DNA of 64,000 nt from Apricaphanius iberus. Lineage: Eukaryota > Chordata > Actinopteri > Cyprinodontiformes > Aphaniidae. A model generated the notes under the pieces. The model was not told where the DNA came from. It was given only the letters and a program-made list of their open reading frames with translations, and did no database searches. Made by a program: the position numbers and the translations under genes. Positions 8,993-20,512 of the stretch are shown piece by piece (the first letter of the stretch is position 1; every line of letters starts with the position of its first letter). The stretch spans positions 372,001-436,000 of the forward strand of contig JAPXFQ010000925.1 in the NCBI GenBank assembly GCA_028564705.1, read 5' to 3'.

Positions 8993-9940
8993 GTTTGTGC
9001 TCATTACCATGCTGGATGCACACATAAAGAGGTCTGCTGCAGTCCTGTCCTACACACAGAAACTTAAGGAAACAAAGCTAAACCTGAAAGCAACAGATAT
9101 TTGAATCTATACAACAGGATATAAAACTCAAACGCAGCTGGTTTAAGATTTCACAGTCTTATCTATTTTTGCAGGTACATTTCTTAGTAAACTAAAGGCA
9201 CAGAAGAATGTTAATAGTGACCTTTATCATGTTTTGAGCTCTCAGAGAATGAAGAATATACAGTATCTTAAATTTCTCAGCTTTTAGGAAAGAATGCTTA
9301 CTGACAAAGGAAGTGTAAGATTAATTGATTATTACCTCATCCTTTTACCCCCTTGTTTGCAACATAACTCAAGTTGTTTTTGGATTTTGACAAAATTTTC
9401 AAGACTTGTCCTCAGTGGGATCTGGGACAACTGATTATTTTTTGGGAGTGACCAGGATCATAGTCTAGGTTACCAAAGTGTGGGGTGCAGAGGGTGGCGT
9501 GTTAGTGAATGCCTGGACAAGGCTCCTATATGAACACAAAGCAGAAGATAAAACATCATTAGACATGCTTCTACACAAGCGTCATTCCAAGCCAAATAGA
9601 AATTATGATGAAGCATATCTTCCCTTTGGTTTTGTTACATCAAACATCTGAAAATGTTCAGCTGAGCTCAAACTATGTTTCAAACCAAGTGGCACAGTAT
9701 AAATGGCACAGATTGGATTTAATCCTGTGCTGTGTCATGATTCCAACCATGACTGACAGCAGCAGCCAGAACACTAACCTTATTCTCCTGTACAGTCGTG
9801 CCAGAGGTGGCGCTAGATATTTTTGGCAGGAAAAAAAAAATACATGATCTATTTTTACAAGTCTTTTTTTATTTTTTTTTTATGATAACATGTTCACTAG
9901 TATTTTGAGATATTATTCAGTCTTAACAACCTGAAGTGTA
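8993..9940. other. No gene recognised
   Basis: AT-rich sequence without a convincing frame. A short A-run lies near 9830 and a T-run near 9865. Nothing else was identified. Confidence 0.4.
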
Positions 9941-10480
9941 CCCTGGAAATCCAGATGTCTCACAAGAGAATAATTTGAATTGTATATGCAAGACGCTCTG
10001 CGATCAAGCAATAATGCATGTTACTGCATTACGTCAGCAGCTCAGGGAAGCAATCAAATCAGTGTATCTGATGTTGAGACGCCAGAGGCGATGACGACAG
10101 CGCTGTAATATCCGGAATCATTTGGTAAGCATTGTAATATGGCTACAGATGAACACCAGTTGTCTGAGAGGACTTTGGCCGCTAAAATTAATGAGTAAGA
10201 ACTGGCAAAGAAAATAATTCCTTTGCAACAAGGACGTTTTTGCTTTTTTGCCGACAGTATACAGCAAGAGTTTAATCTATCAGTTAGCTCTGCTGGTAGT
10301 TCCACTGGTAGCTCTGGATGTGTCACACGGTGTATTGTTGTGATTGGTCGTGGTGTTATCCAATTGCATGCAGTGAGAGTTTCAAATGCATGCTTGGTTC
10401 CGCCCCTCAAGTTAGGGCCTTTTCATTACTCGTTGCCCGACGCTTAATCTTAATAGATTAGGGTCTGGATCTTTCCAGGC
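9941..10480. mobile_element. Candidate MITE with imperfect inverted ends
   Basis: The left end contains ccctggaaatccagat and the right end, read on the other strand, cctggaaagatccagaccc. These pair as imperfect inverted repeats about 540 bases apart. The interior has no transposase and contains two moderately GC-rich patches. The target duplication and superfamily were not resolved. Confidence 0.4.
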
Positions 10481-11152
10481 GAACTGAAATGAGGACTTCA
10501 TATGAACATTGAAATTAAACAATGCTTTTAAAATATGAACAGTTCACCTGCAGCTTGAATGCAGTCTCCCCTGCAGTCACAATGGAACTGAAATGTCCAC
10601 TTGTGCATAATCAAATGTCTGGAGCGTGAATGTTGCGGAGGTTATTATCATGAGGTTTTAACTTTAACCTTGGACAGATGACTTTTCATGGGGGTTCCAC
10701 TGTCCATGAACTAATAGATGTGTGTTGACCAGATGTTGTTCTGGAGGCTGAATTTACACTCTGCTGCCACACTAGAGACTTGAATTAAGTGCTACTTCAG
10801 CCAAAGTTTGTTAATCAGGGAACATTTCTATAGCTGAAATGAGCAGCTGGAAAGTTGGAAACACTCTGAAGGAGCCATGATCTTACCCAGAAGCTATAAG
10901 CTCGCTTTAGCAGGACGAAATTAAGCAAAAAGTACAGTTGGTTGGTACGACAATGGGCTCTTTGGAGCGCATCTGTACCCAGCTTCACCTGTCAGTCGCA
11001 TATCAAAGCCTCTGTAACAATTAAATGCATTGTCAGCTCTTTTTTTATTACTGTGTCCTGTCTGACAGTGTGGCACTAAGAATTGATGTCTAAGTAAAAA
11101 CGTAATATATTTACTTTCTCAAGTGGAACATTACAACTATTGCTGTAGTACT
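10481..11152. other. No gene recognised
   Basis: Unremarkable AT-rich sequence between a MITE-like element and a SINE. No frame or repeat could be supported. Confidence 0.4.
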
Positions 11153-11165
11153 CTACTTGTAATAT

Positions 11166-11545
11166 CCATCCATCCATCCATCTTCTTAACCGCTTATCCC
11201 CGTGATCCAATTCAGGGTCACGGGGCAGCTGGAGCCTATCCCAGCAATTATCAGGCGTTAGGCAGGGTACACTCTGAACAGGACGCCAGTCTGTTGCAGG
11301 GCCAACACAGAGAGACAGACAACCATTCACACTCACATTCATTCCTAGGGACAATTTAGAATGATCAATTCACCTATCATGCATGTTTTTGGACTGTGGG
11401 AGGAAGCCGGAGTACCCGGAGAGAACCCACGCATGCACGGGGAGAACATGCAAACTCCATGCAGAAAGACCCTGGGCCAGGATACGAACCCACGACCTTC
11501 TTGCTGCAAGGCAACAGTGCTAACCACTGCGCCACCGTGCAGCCC
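11166..11545 (-). mobile_element. tRNA-derived SINE with GATG tail, copy 1
   Basis: Read on the minus strand, the element opens with a tRNA-like head that has an A box tggcgcagtgg (11524..11534) and a B box ggttcgtatcc (11480..11490) at tRNA-like spacing. It ends in gatggatggatgg. A perfect 13-bp target duplication, ctacttgtaatat, flanks it at 11153..11165 and 11546..11558. RNA polymerase III transcription from the internal boxes is known for such SINEs. The GATG tail is shared with Rex3 (41052..41855), which suggests that an RTE-type LINE mobilises it. Confidence 0.85.
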
Positions 11546-11558
11546 CTACTTGTAATAT

Positions 11559-12525
11559 ATGTCTGATAAATCTTTATTAGAGATTTCTGAGGGTTTTATT
11601 TTCTGATGTTACGGACATGGAGACGGAAAATAGGGGGAGGAAAAAGTGAAGATGACGAAGAGAGGTATAAACGAAAAAAGAGAGAGGGTGAGTTAATGAT
11701 ACAACGGAGGAAACAGAACAGAAGAAAACAGCCAGTCTGCCTCCACAACAACACACAAATATGGATATATGAATACAACAATGTCAGGGGAAAGATTATG
11801 GTACAGATTATTCAAGATCTAGTAAAGATAACCTCAGCACAAAAATATATCTGTAAACACCGGCATCCCCACAATTATGTGTGTGTGTGTGCATGTGAGC
11901 AAAAAGACTTGGAGTTCACAGTAACAGACTGGCTGTTGTTTCACCACTGGAAGACAGAATTACACACTTCAAAACTAGACCTAGTGAGGGTTCAAAAACT
12001 ACAGGATTTTTTAGCCCAACTAAAGTCAAGGAAATGCATCAAATGCAAATAAATTATGGGGTGTCACCAATGGGGTTGGGGTGCTGTGGCTGATGGTTGT
12101 GAGGTAGGTACCCGGCTGGTTTGGGGCCTGCTCTGGCTTCTGGTGGGGTGGTATGCTCTTTGTTGGGTTGGATTGCTTCCCAGGCCTAGTGGTTGGGGCT
12201 GCAGTCAGTATAGTCCAGTCCAGGGCCTGAATGCTGAAGCCAGCAGGTCTTCCACCTCTGTTTTTATTTCTGAAAACATTTTCCCTTCTGATGACGTGGT
12301 GGAGAACCAGATGGACATTTTTAAAAGGTTTCGTTAGCAGTGCTGCCCGGGTCTGCTGGGCCTGGTTTTTTCTATCACAGCACACGTCTGTTGATCATTT
12401 TATATTGTTACTGAATTCTTGTCCAGCCCTACCACACACACACCGAGATGCAAAGGTCATACTAAAACACATTAGTGTTACAAAAAAAAAAATCAATAAA
12501 TGCATTCTATTTGGAACATATTTTA
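11559..12525. other. No gene recognised; purine-rich and G/T-rich patches
   Basis: A purine-rich stretch at 11600-11730, a short GT run at 11878..11891 and a G/T-rich patch at 12056..12200 are visible. The last resembles the G-rich tail seen after the L1 relic at 21.9-22.2 kb and may be an L1 3' UTR remnant. The open frame across 11606..12052 has no recognisable domain. Confidence 0.35.
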
Positions 12526-13037
12526 TTAAAGTGACAGTGTGTGGTTTTAGCAGTACATCTTTGAAAATAGCCATTAAAATATTATGTAATAATAATTACA
12601 TAAAGCACATTAATTGCAAAATATTGGCGATATTGTAAAATATGACTTTAAAAATCAGTTTTAAAATACATAGGCGCGGGTCCTCTTTTCAGGGGAAAGC
12701 CATATTAGATGACGTCTTTACTTCTACAAGAGCCCGGACGGACAAAGCGCACGGAACACGCCCGCTATTAAAACATTGATTTCCCATCAAAATGCTAAAA
12801 AGTTTCTCCATAAATACATTTTTACCTCTTTGCTAGTTCCAAGCGATGAAAGAGAGACTGATGTGCTCGTCATGTTGATGCAAATAGACCATTCTCAGGG
12901 AATTGAGCGTTTGAAAACAGCACTAGTTGGACCTCCGTTGTTGAGTTTCTTACTTGAAGAAACAGATACAGCATGCTCGTGATAATTTAGGTATGCACTA
13001 CCCCCTATTGGCCGAAAATTACACACTGTGCCTTTAA
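12526..13037. mobile_element. MITE with terminal inverted repeats (TTAAAG…CAGTGTGT)
   Basis: The left end reads ttaaagtgacagtgtgtggt. The right end, on the other strand, reads ttaaaggcacagtgtgtaat. They align with few mismatches over about 20 bases. The interior (512 bp in all) has no transposase. Similar ends occur at 59690..59713. Many fish MITEs of hAT type look like this; the superfamily is inferred only. Confidence 0.6.
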
Positions 13038-13727
13038 GAAAAGTTCTGTTACTTTTAGGTTTGGTCAACTGTTCTTGTTGAGGTTTGAAAGCTTCACTTA
13101 AGCCCTGGTTTCTCATGTTTCCAAGGTAGTAAGCATCTGTATAATTTGGTCTGGGTTGGTTATTGCCAGTATTAGCTATTCTTATGTTTTCTGAAACGAT
13201 GAATAACCTTGTTTTATGTAGAAATGATTAAAACCTACATTAAATCTGATGTGTGTCGAAGCGGATGTGTCCAGTAGAAACTGATGCTAGTGGGGGTCAG
13301 TCATCTGCTTTTCTGCTTCCTACTGGTCACCACCTGGGTCAGGAAATTTGTGTTGTCTGCTCTGTAGCACAGATTGCAATAATGGATGGAGGTATGAGTC
13401 TGAGTGGGAGAGGTGGCTGTTCCATTTTTCTGAGATGGAGCTTTCTTTCACAGCTTGGATAAAGAGATGCTAGTAGCATGTAATAGCGAGTGCAGAGAGA
13501 AGGTATGTGGGGAATAATGGTTGATCTAATAGTAAACGTACAATGGCACTGGGCTCTGGTGAAGATTATCTCTATATTCACTGACAGGTGCAAAACCACA
13601 TCGATTCTTCAAGGTCTGCTTCCTACAGCAGCTTCTGGAACTCTGCGTCTTGGACAAAGCAGTCACTAGTTCACTGTGCAGGTTTCCATGTGTTTGCCCA
13701 GGTGTTATGGAGTGCCAAAGTGCTTGA
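13038..13727. other. No gene recognised
   Basis: Short open frames lie on both strands (13253..13599) but show no domain and overlap each other. Nothing else was identified. Confidence 0.4.
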
Positions 13728-14151
13728 AATTAAATAAATAGATCAAACCCTACGATACAAATGTTTACATTTATAAATATTAGACAAATATTTTAAGTAA
13801 AAATTAAATTATGTAAGCAACTCAATTCATATATAATGTAAGCTTATTATGATTTTTTTTTCATTTTTCTTAAAACGCATTTATTAATATTAAAAATTAT
13901 TTTATTGTAAAAAAAAAAGATTTTAGAATTGATCTTATTTTTCAGTCATTTTTATTTAATTCCATTAGGTTTTATTCCATAACGTCTTTTTTCACAAAAT
14001 TAGCTCTTACTTCATAATGATGCTTTCCCCAATGGCTTATATTTATCAAAAGAGCATTAATACTCTGAACAAGATCCTCAGCCAATCAGAGTAAATGTGT
14101 GGGACCTGCATGCTCATTGGCTGGTGCTTTGACACTGATCTTCCTGGATAG
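13728..14151 (+). repeat. Left arm of the foldback inverted repeat
   Basis: This pairs with 15588..15988 on the opposite strand, with small indels and scattered substitutions. The inner 120 bases are the best conserved. Confidence 0.7.
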
Positions 14152-15301
14152 CCGTTCTCACTGACTGCTAGCAGTGTGCTGTAACCAATGGCCGCTGGCT
14201 GCTCTGCTTTTTGACCACATACCATGGAGGCCGCCATTGCTGTAGTACCTCCATTTGGCCGCTAGGCCCCCATTGAAAAGCATTGGACTTTAGACACGTT
14301 AAAAACAACTTTAATGCCTGGTGCCCATTTTTTAAAAACTTTCTATGTCTACATATTCTTCCTGAGATAACGCTGGGCTCATAAAAAACCTGGGCACCAG
14401 GCTGGTTTTCGTAAGATAATTTTTTGAAATCCTGCATAATTAATGAGGGGGCGGAGCCAAGTTTAGCATCAGAGCTAACGATGCGGGAGCAGAATGGGCG
14501 TGATTACGACCGAACTACACGCCCATAAACGTCCCGTGAGGACAGAGTCTACAGTGAAGATCCCGCCCCTATGCCCTTTTTAGGAACATGCTTCATCAGA
14601 GCTGGGGAGGAGGAGTCTGTGAATCAGCCATGAATTCCCCGATGAAAGTCATTCTGGTAAACGGGGAGAAGTGAGGAGGCGCTGTCTATTCTTTTTTACA
14701 GTCTATGGCTGTAGCTTAGCATAACATGCTACATCAAACTAAAGAGCTGCAAGGAACTTCAACCAACTCCGGTTACTCTGGCTGATTAAATTCAGAGGAA
14801 CCATCATATTTATGGAATAATAATAATCATCAGAGGAAGACATCTTGAGTCGTTTGGATTTTATTTTTTAAATGATCCCAGGCTCAGCACTCAGGACTTG
14901 CTGTCCGACACAACCAGCTGAGCTATTGTTGCTGTGTCTGTGTCACCCAGCACACATGGGAGAAGAATGAGGGAAGAAGCCCTGGTTGGTTGTTAGATAC
15001 AGTCAGTTAAAGAGAGTTATTTTAACACGGTCTGTGTTGTTTGTGAATTATTTCATTGATTTTATCTAAACTCATACTGGAGCTTCTTTTAGCACTCTTA
15101 TCATAGGCAGGGTGCCCCAGGTTGTTTTACTCTAAGAACACTGATGCAGCACCAGCCAAGACAGCCACATTAAAAACTTGGTAAACATTATGAGCATCTG
15201 GGTAAAGCCATACACGACATCCGACTGGTATTAAACTCAATAACAGTGTTAAACTACCTATAATCATTATTATTATTTTTCCATAAATGTGATTATTCCT
15301 C
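14152..15301. other. Loop of the foldback element; no gene recognised
   Basis: No transposase or host frame seen. The patch 14240-14710 includes gggggcggagcc and ends cttttttacagtctatgg, a composition typical of a dispersed fish repeat. I could not find its other end. Confidence 0.35.
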
Positions 15302-15503
15302 TCAATTTCAATTCAATTTTCAATTCACTTTTATTTCTATAGTGTCAATTCACAACAGATGTCATCCCAAGTCACTTTACAATAAAAGTCATTTCAATAC
15401 AATTATACAAACATTCAAATCAGTTAAAAGTTTTCTATGTAAGGAATCCCAGCAGATTGTGATGAGTCATCAACATGAGGTTGTGCCCAGATCATGCAGA
15501 CTC
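15302..15503 (-). mobile_element. L2-A 3' tail fragment
   Basis: Read on the minus strand it ends in the L2-A terminus (ctatagaaataaaagtgaat with a gaatt-type tail). It includes the 3' UTR blocks around 15440-15490 shared with 20640-20700 and 41965-42030. It is a 5'-truncated, non-coding insertion inside the foldback element. Confidence 0.75.
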
Positions 15504-15587
15504 ATGGAATTTATCAGGAAGAGTAACTGGAGCTGGACGAAGTTCCTTGCAGCTCCGAGCCATGCTAACATACCACAGGCTGAACAT

Positions 15588-15988
15588 CTATCCAGGAAGA
15601 TCAATGTTGAAGCATCATCCAACGAGCATGCAGGTCCCACACACTGACTCTGATTGGCTGAGGATCTTGTTCAGTGTATAAATGCTCTGGACAACACCAT
15701 TATGAAATAAAAGCTGATTTTGTGACTAAAGATGTTTTCGAATAAAAACTAATGAAATTAAATAAAAATGACTGAAAAACAAAAATCTATCAAACATTCT
15801 TTTTTACAATGAAATATTTTATATTAATAAATACATTTTTAAAGAAAAATAAAATACATTTCATAATAATGAGCTTAAACATTTTTATGAACTGACTTTT
15901 TCATAATTTCATTGTCACATAATATATTTGTCTATTATTTATTAATATAAATATTTCTATCATAAGGTTTTATTCATTTATTTAAATT
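15588..15988 (-). repeat. Right arm of the foldback inverted repeat
   Basis: This is the reverse-complement partner of 13728..14151. It lies immediately left of the 13-bp target duplication of the next retroposon fragment. Confidence 0.7.
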
Positions 15989-16010
15989 GAGCAGTTTGGT
16001 GCTCCATATG

Positions 16011-16141
16011 GCCCTGTGATGGACTGGTGACCTGTCCAGGGTGTACCCCGCCTCTCGCCCGTTGACAGCTGGAGATAGGCACCAGCCCCCCCGTGACCCC
16101 TGGAGGACTACGCGGTTCAGAAACTGGATGGATGGATGGAT
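16011..16141 (+). mobile_element. 131-bp GATG-tailed retroposon 3' fragment
   Basis: The sequence begins gccctgtgatggactggtga and ends in ggatggatggatgga, the 3' architecture of the GATG-tailed SINE/RTE families. A perfect 13-bp target duplication, ggtgctccatatg, lies at 15998..16010 and 16142..16154. It is a strongly 5'-truncated copy. Confidence 0.85.
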
Positions 16142-16154
16142 GGTGCTCCATATG

Positions 16155-17367
16155 ATGTGGAGGGTCATGGTGTTTCTGTGTTTGTGTGAAAAGTGGAAGT
16201 CCCCCACTGAGAGAGCTGTGTCCTCTCAGCAGCTGCATTTCCATTGAAATCAGCCTCTTTATCTGAGCCCTACGCTGAAAGGACCACAGGCTGGGAGAGC
16301 TGAACATTAATCCCTTTCTACTTGTTTTCATTAATACACTGACAGATTACTCCCTCACAGACTGAAGCTGATAAAAAAACCTTAACTGGGTTCTACATCT
16401 GTTTCCAAACAGAAGGACAAATGCATCCTTTTAGGTGCTCATTTGGTCAGGTAGGACTCTAGAGAAAGTCTGATGGATCATGACTCTGTAATGCACGGTT
16501 TCAACTCTGTGATGGAACTGAATTCTCTTCATCACCCTGAATAAGCTGAGTAAGTTTGGTTTGGACTAAATTATGTCCAACTGATGTGGGTTCGCATGTG
16601 AGACTGCATTGAAAACAAATTTTTCCTGAGCTTTTGGTAACACTACATGTCTGAGATAAGAGGTGCTATGGTTTGTACGAATCACATTTTGTGTCATGGC
16701 CAGGATGTGTTCCTGATGGTTTTAAGGTAATATTCCAAATATAGAACGTGAAAGAATGGAGAAAATAGAAGCAAAGGTTTGTGGGAGTGCAAATGTTTTT
16801 GTTTTGTTTTTTTCTTTTTGAGGCAGTGTTGTATTATTTATACAAGGTGGTGGAGACAGCCGCTTCAGACAGAGAGCAGAGCAGGGCAAAGATGCGAGAG
16901 CCCCCCCTTTCCTTTGTCGGTCTTTCCCCAGTGGGCAGGCTTTGTGCTGGCTGGATGGTTGCCTAAAAGGAAACCCAGGCTTCTATTGAGGCGAGAGCGA
17001 GGACTGGGTCCGACGGGTCCACACCGAGACATGGGAATACCACAGCACCACAATGTCGGTCAGCACTGAGGCTAAAGAGGAGAAGAAAAGGGTGGAGATG
17101 GTGTGTAAGAGGATGGAGGGGGGCGGAGGGAGTGTTTGATTTTGGCAGGGAGGGAAGAAAGGAAGGGTTCTGTTGTTTTAAAAAACAAAAGCAGAAAGAG
17201 ATAGGAGTGGATGGCAGGATGGAAAGCAAAGACAGGTCTCCTTTACAGTAATTCACTCTGTTTATTCATGATTCTACATTATTGACAAGATTAGCTGATG
17301 CAACTTGGCTTTCAGGGTATGCAACGGCTCTGGCCAGGGTGATCTACAGTTAATGAAAGGTTCTGAC
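16155..17367. other. No gene recognised; one GC-rich patch
   Basis: Most of this is unremarkable. The patch at about 16855..17080 is GC-rich (gagcagagcagggcaaag, gacgggtccacaccgaga) and not obviously repetitive. It could be a conserved non-coding block or untranslated exon. Nothing in the sequence decides this. Confidence 0.35.
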
Positions 17368-17660
17368 CTAAGTTCAAGTTCAAACCTTTCCTGTCATTGT
17401 AACCTGTACAATGAAATGAAAGTGTCAGACAGTCAGTCTCTCAATAAAATAAATAAAAAAAATAAAAAAAATATTCAACACATCCTTCCCGTATTTCCAA
17501 AGAAAAATACATTATAATACAAATACCACACTTTATTCCGATATTGCACAACCCCATTTTATAGTGAAATGTTAAGAAATCATTTTTATGGCATTGAGGG
17601 TGTTTATTGCTGTCAGATAGAAACTGTTTTCACGTCTAACTATACCCAGTTTAGCCAATT
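17368..17660 (-). mobile_element. LINE 3'-end fragment
   Basis: On the minus strand the reading VRRENSFYLTAINTLN resembles the conserved C-terminal end of CR1/L2-type ORF2 proteins. It is followed by an AT-rich 3' UTR that ends caggttacaatgacaggaaa and a short ttgaact-type tail. Family not assigned. Confidence 0.5.
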
Positions 17661-17774
17661 CTGATTTCTCCTGTCTTTGTAGGCTTCCTACCATGACCAA
17701 ACATGAATTATTACCATTAGTAGCAGGAGTATTATTACAATGAGTGTATTGCGTAGCGTGTCTCTAAAAGTCAG

Positions 17775-18500
17775 GTAAGGAGGCAGTTGGAGAAACTGAA
17801 CAAGGCTGCAGGTCCAGATGGTGTCAGCCCCAGAGTCCTGAAGACCTGTGCAGAGCAGCTCTGTGGGATTCTGCAGCACCTATTCAATCTTAGCCTGAAC
17901 CAAGAGAACGTTGCAGTGTTGTGGAAGACATCCTGCCTTGTTCCAGTACTAAGATGCCAGCTCAACCTGCTTCAACCAACTCACTGTCATCTGGACAAAG
18001 CAGGCAGCACTGTGAGAATCATGTTCTTTGATTTCTCCATTTAACACAATTCAGCCTGATTTGCTTTGTCAGAAACTCCTGAAGACACAGGTAGAGGCCT
18101 CAACAATCAGCTGGATCAATGATTACTTGACAAACAGACCACAGTTTGTGAGACTGTAAGATCGTGTGTCAAACCCGCTGGTCAGCAGCACAGGACCACC
18201 ACAAGGGACTGTACTCTCACCATTCCTTTTCACTCTGTACACATCAGACCTCCAGTATAAGATGGAGACCTGTCATCTGCAGAAATACTCAAAAGACTCT
18301 GCAATTGTCGGGTGTATCAGAGATGGAGAAGAAGCTGAATACAGAGAGCTGGTGGACCGCTTTATGGTATGGTGTAGAAACAATCATCTTACCTTGAATG
18401 AGATGGTTGTAGATTTCAGAAAAAAACGGATAAGTCAAAGACTGTCTCCATCATGGGCGAAGAAGTGGAGGTGGTTCAGGATTACAGATACCTCAGAGTT
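17775..18500 (+). pseudogene. CR1/Rex1-like reverse transcriptase fragment
   Basis: Readable blocks in order are KAAGPDGVSPRVLKTCAEQL (RT motif 1 region), RIMFFDFS (motif A), SSTGPPQGTVLSPFLFTLYT (motif B) and IVGCIRDGEEAEYRELVDRF with VWCRNNHLTLNE (after the active site). The FADD block itself is degraded (QKYSKDSAIV). There are stops and frame changes. The layout follows the Rex1-like ORF at 2968..5892, yet the sequence is clearly a different and older lineage. It is cut at about 18500, where an L1 relic begins. Confidence 0.75.
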
Positions 18501-18502
18501 CT

Positions 18503-20512
18503 GTAAAAACATTCAAACCAGTATACTATGTTTAGATGCAGAAAAAGCATTTGATAGAGTTAACTGGAAATGTTTATTTGCAACATTGAATAAATTCGGT
18601 TTCGGAAATTCATTTATAAACTGGTTAAAATATTATACAGCTCCCCAACAGCATGTATTAGGACTAATCAAACATCATCGGGTTTTTTTCTTCAGAGAGG
18701 TACCAGGCAGGGATGTCCACTTTCTCCCTCCTTGTTTGCTATTTTTATTGAACCATTAGCAGCAGCAATCAGGCAAAATAATCATATTAAAGGTATGCAA
18801 TGCAATAAAATAGAACATAAAATTAGTCTGTATGCAGATGATGTACTACTTTTCTACAGCATTCACAAACCTCTTTCTCAGGTGATCGAGTTGATAAAAT
18901 CATATTCAAGAGTTTCAGACTTTTCCATAAATTGGTTAAAATCTACAGTTATTCCAATCAACTGTTCTTTCCAGGGTCCCATTGCTGTGCAACTCCGGTC
19001 AGGAAATATTACATATTCAGGAATCCAAGACTGGCAGACTTATCAAAGCTAAACTATGTCCCACTTTTAAAAAAAGTGGAAGATGATCTGGCAAGATGGA
19101 AATCCCTTCCAATATCACTTATTGGAAGGGTAGCTACAATAAAAATGATGGTTTTGCCTAGAATCAAGTATTTATTCTCAATGATGCCAAGCAAACCATC
19201 ACCTGATTGGTTTAGATCTCTGGACTCTTCTGTCTCTAAATTTCTTTGGAAAGATCAACCCCTATGCATTAGGTTGAAAACACTGCAGAAGTCCAAAGAT
19301 AAAGAAGGTCTAGACCTACCAAACTTTCGTCATTATTTCTTAGCCAACAGACTCCAATACATATCAAGATGGTTAAAACACAGTTATATCGATGAGTCCT
19401 CCATAGATGTTGAACTGACACTATGCAATAAGATAAAACTTTCAGATCTCCCATTTATTAGCTCAAATATAAAACAAAATTATTTTTTTAAAGGTATCAG
19501 TATCAGCTCCTCTCTGACAGCTTGGTGGGAATTTCTTAACATGACAGAGACCTTGCTAGTCCCATGCAGATGTACACCCATCTGGAATAACCCGGACATC
19601 TTACAAAAAAATGTTTGATCAATTTCCCAAATTGGAGATGTAAAGGAATTGAATACCTGGAACATATATTTGACGGAACATACTTTATCCCATTCAATAC
19701 ACTGGTTACACAACACAGGATTAACAAGAATAAATTCTTAGAATATCAACAAATTAAATAGATTGTAAAAAAATAAATTTAGGCTCAATACAGTTGAATT
19801 ACATATTCCAGTAAAAGTTTTAGACTTTCTTAATCTTAACCCTCCCAAACTGCTATCTAAAATATATAAAACATTAAATACATTAGATGAATCAATAGCC
19901 ATTCCTATTTCAAAATGGGGGATGGACTTGTCCATCTCATTTGACCAAAACCTCTGGTCTCAGATTTCTTTAAGAACCTTCAGTTCTGTTGTTCTTTCTG
20001 TGTCTCTGCTGCCTTCTCCAAACCCCAGACGGTCTCGGGAGATGACCGCTTGTGCTGAGCCTGGTTCTGCTGGAGGTTTCTTCCTGTTAAAAGGGAGTTT
20101 TTCCTCTCCACTGTCGCTTCATGCTTGCTCAGTGTGAGGGATTGCTGAGAATTCACGACGCAATCTTCTGTGGTTCTCTAATTTCTAAATTTAACATTGT
20201 ATTGTAATAACTCTTCTTGTAAAGTGCCTTGAGATGACATCTGTTGTGAAACGGCGCTATATAAATAGACTGAATTTAATTTAATTGAAATTTCTTAAAA
20301 ATCCTATTATTTGATTATTACAATATAAAATCCTTCATAGAGTGCATTATACAGGCCAACAGAAGTTTCCAGATTGGTTTTACGCAATCTAATACCTGTT
20401 TACAATCTATAATAAATATATCAGACAATTATATTTATTCTCTCTGGTTCTGCCCACCTGTTAAGAAATTTTGGTACCATATTTGTGAAGACCTATCAAA
20501 TTATTTTTTTTT
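18503..20512 (+). pseudogene. L1-clade LINE reverse transcriptase relic, split by an L2-A tail
   Basis: The reading LCLDAEKAFDRVNWKCLFAT (motif A of L1-type RT) opens it. FAIFIEPLAAAIRQN, SLYADDVLLFYS (active-site YADD intact) and LARWKSLPISLIGRVATIKM follow, then PRIKYLFSMMPSKPSPDWFR and SRWLKHSYIDESS in the long C-terminal region. Several frame changes separate the open parts 18511..18759, 18732..19052 and 18932..19618. The copy is interrupted at about 19985..20285 by an L2-A 3' end, resumes as FLKNPII and YKILHRVHYTGQ, and is cut at 20512 by a second L2-A. It lacks ORF1, endonuclease and the N-terminal RT. Confidence 0.85.
19985..20285 (+). mobile_element. L2-A 3' UTR and tail inserted in the L1 relic
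   Basis: It carries the L2-A 3' UTR block ctggaggtttcttcctgtta and the terminus gtaaagtgccttgagatgac, then gctatataaatagactgaat. The L1 reading is continuous on either side once it is removed. It is a non-coding, 5'-truncated copy. Confidence 0.8.

Larger units (their letters stand above)
13728..15988. mobile_element. Foldback element with about 0.4-kb terminal inverted repeats
   Basis: The first 424 bases (13728..14151) match the reverse complement of the last 401 (15588..15988) almost along their full length. Good blocks include gaacaagatcctcagccaat, ggacctgcatgctc and gatcttcctggatag. The middle, about 1.4 kb, has no transposase frame. It includes an L2-A tail (15302..15503) and a patch ending cagtctatgg near 14708 that looks like another repeat. 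Outer ends are AT-rich (attaaataaat) and no target duplication could be fixed. It could instead be two opposed copies of one repeat. Confidence 0.6.

Noticed and set aside
11606..12052. 148-codon open frame with a basic start (RKIGGGKSEDDEERYKRKKR)
   Set aside because: Purine-rich sequence gives a charged, low-complexity start. There is no domain, no homologue I recognise and no gene-like context.
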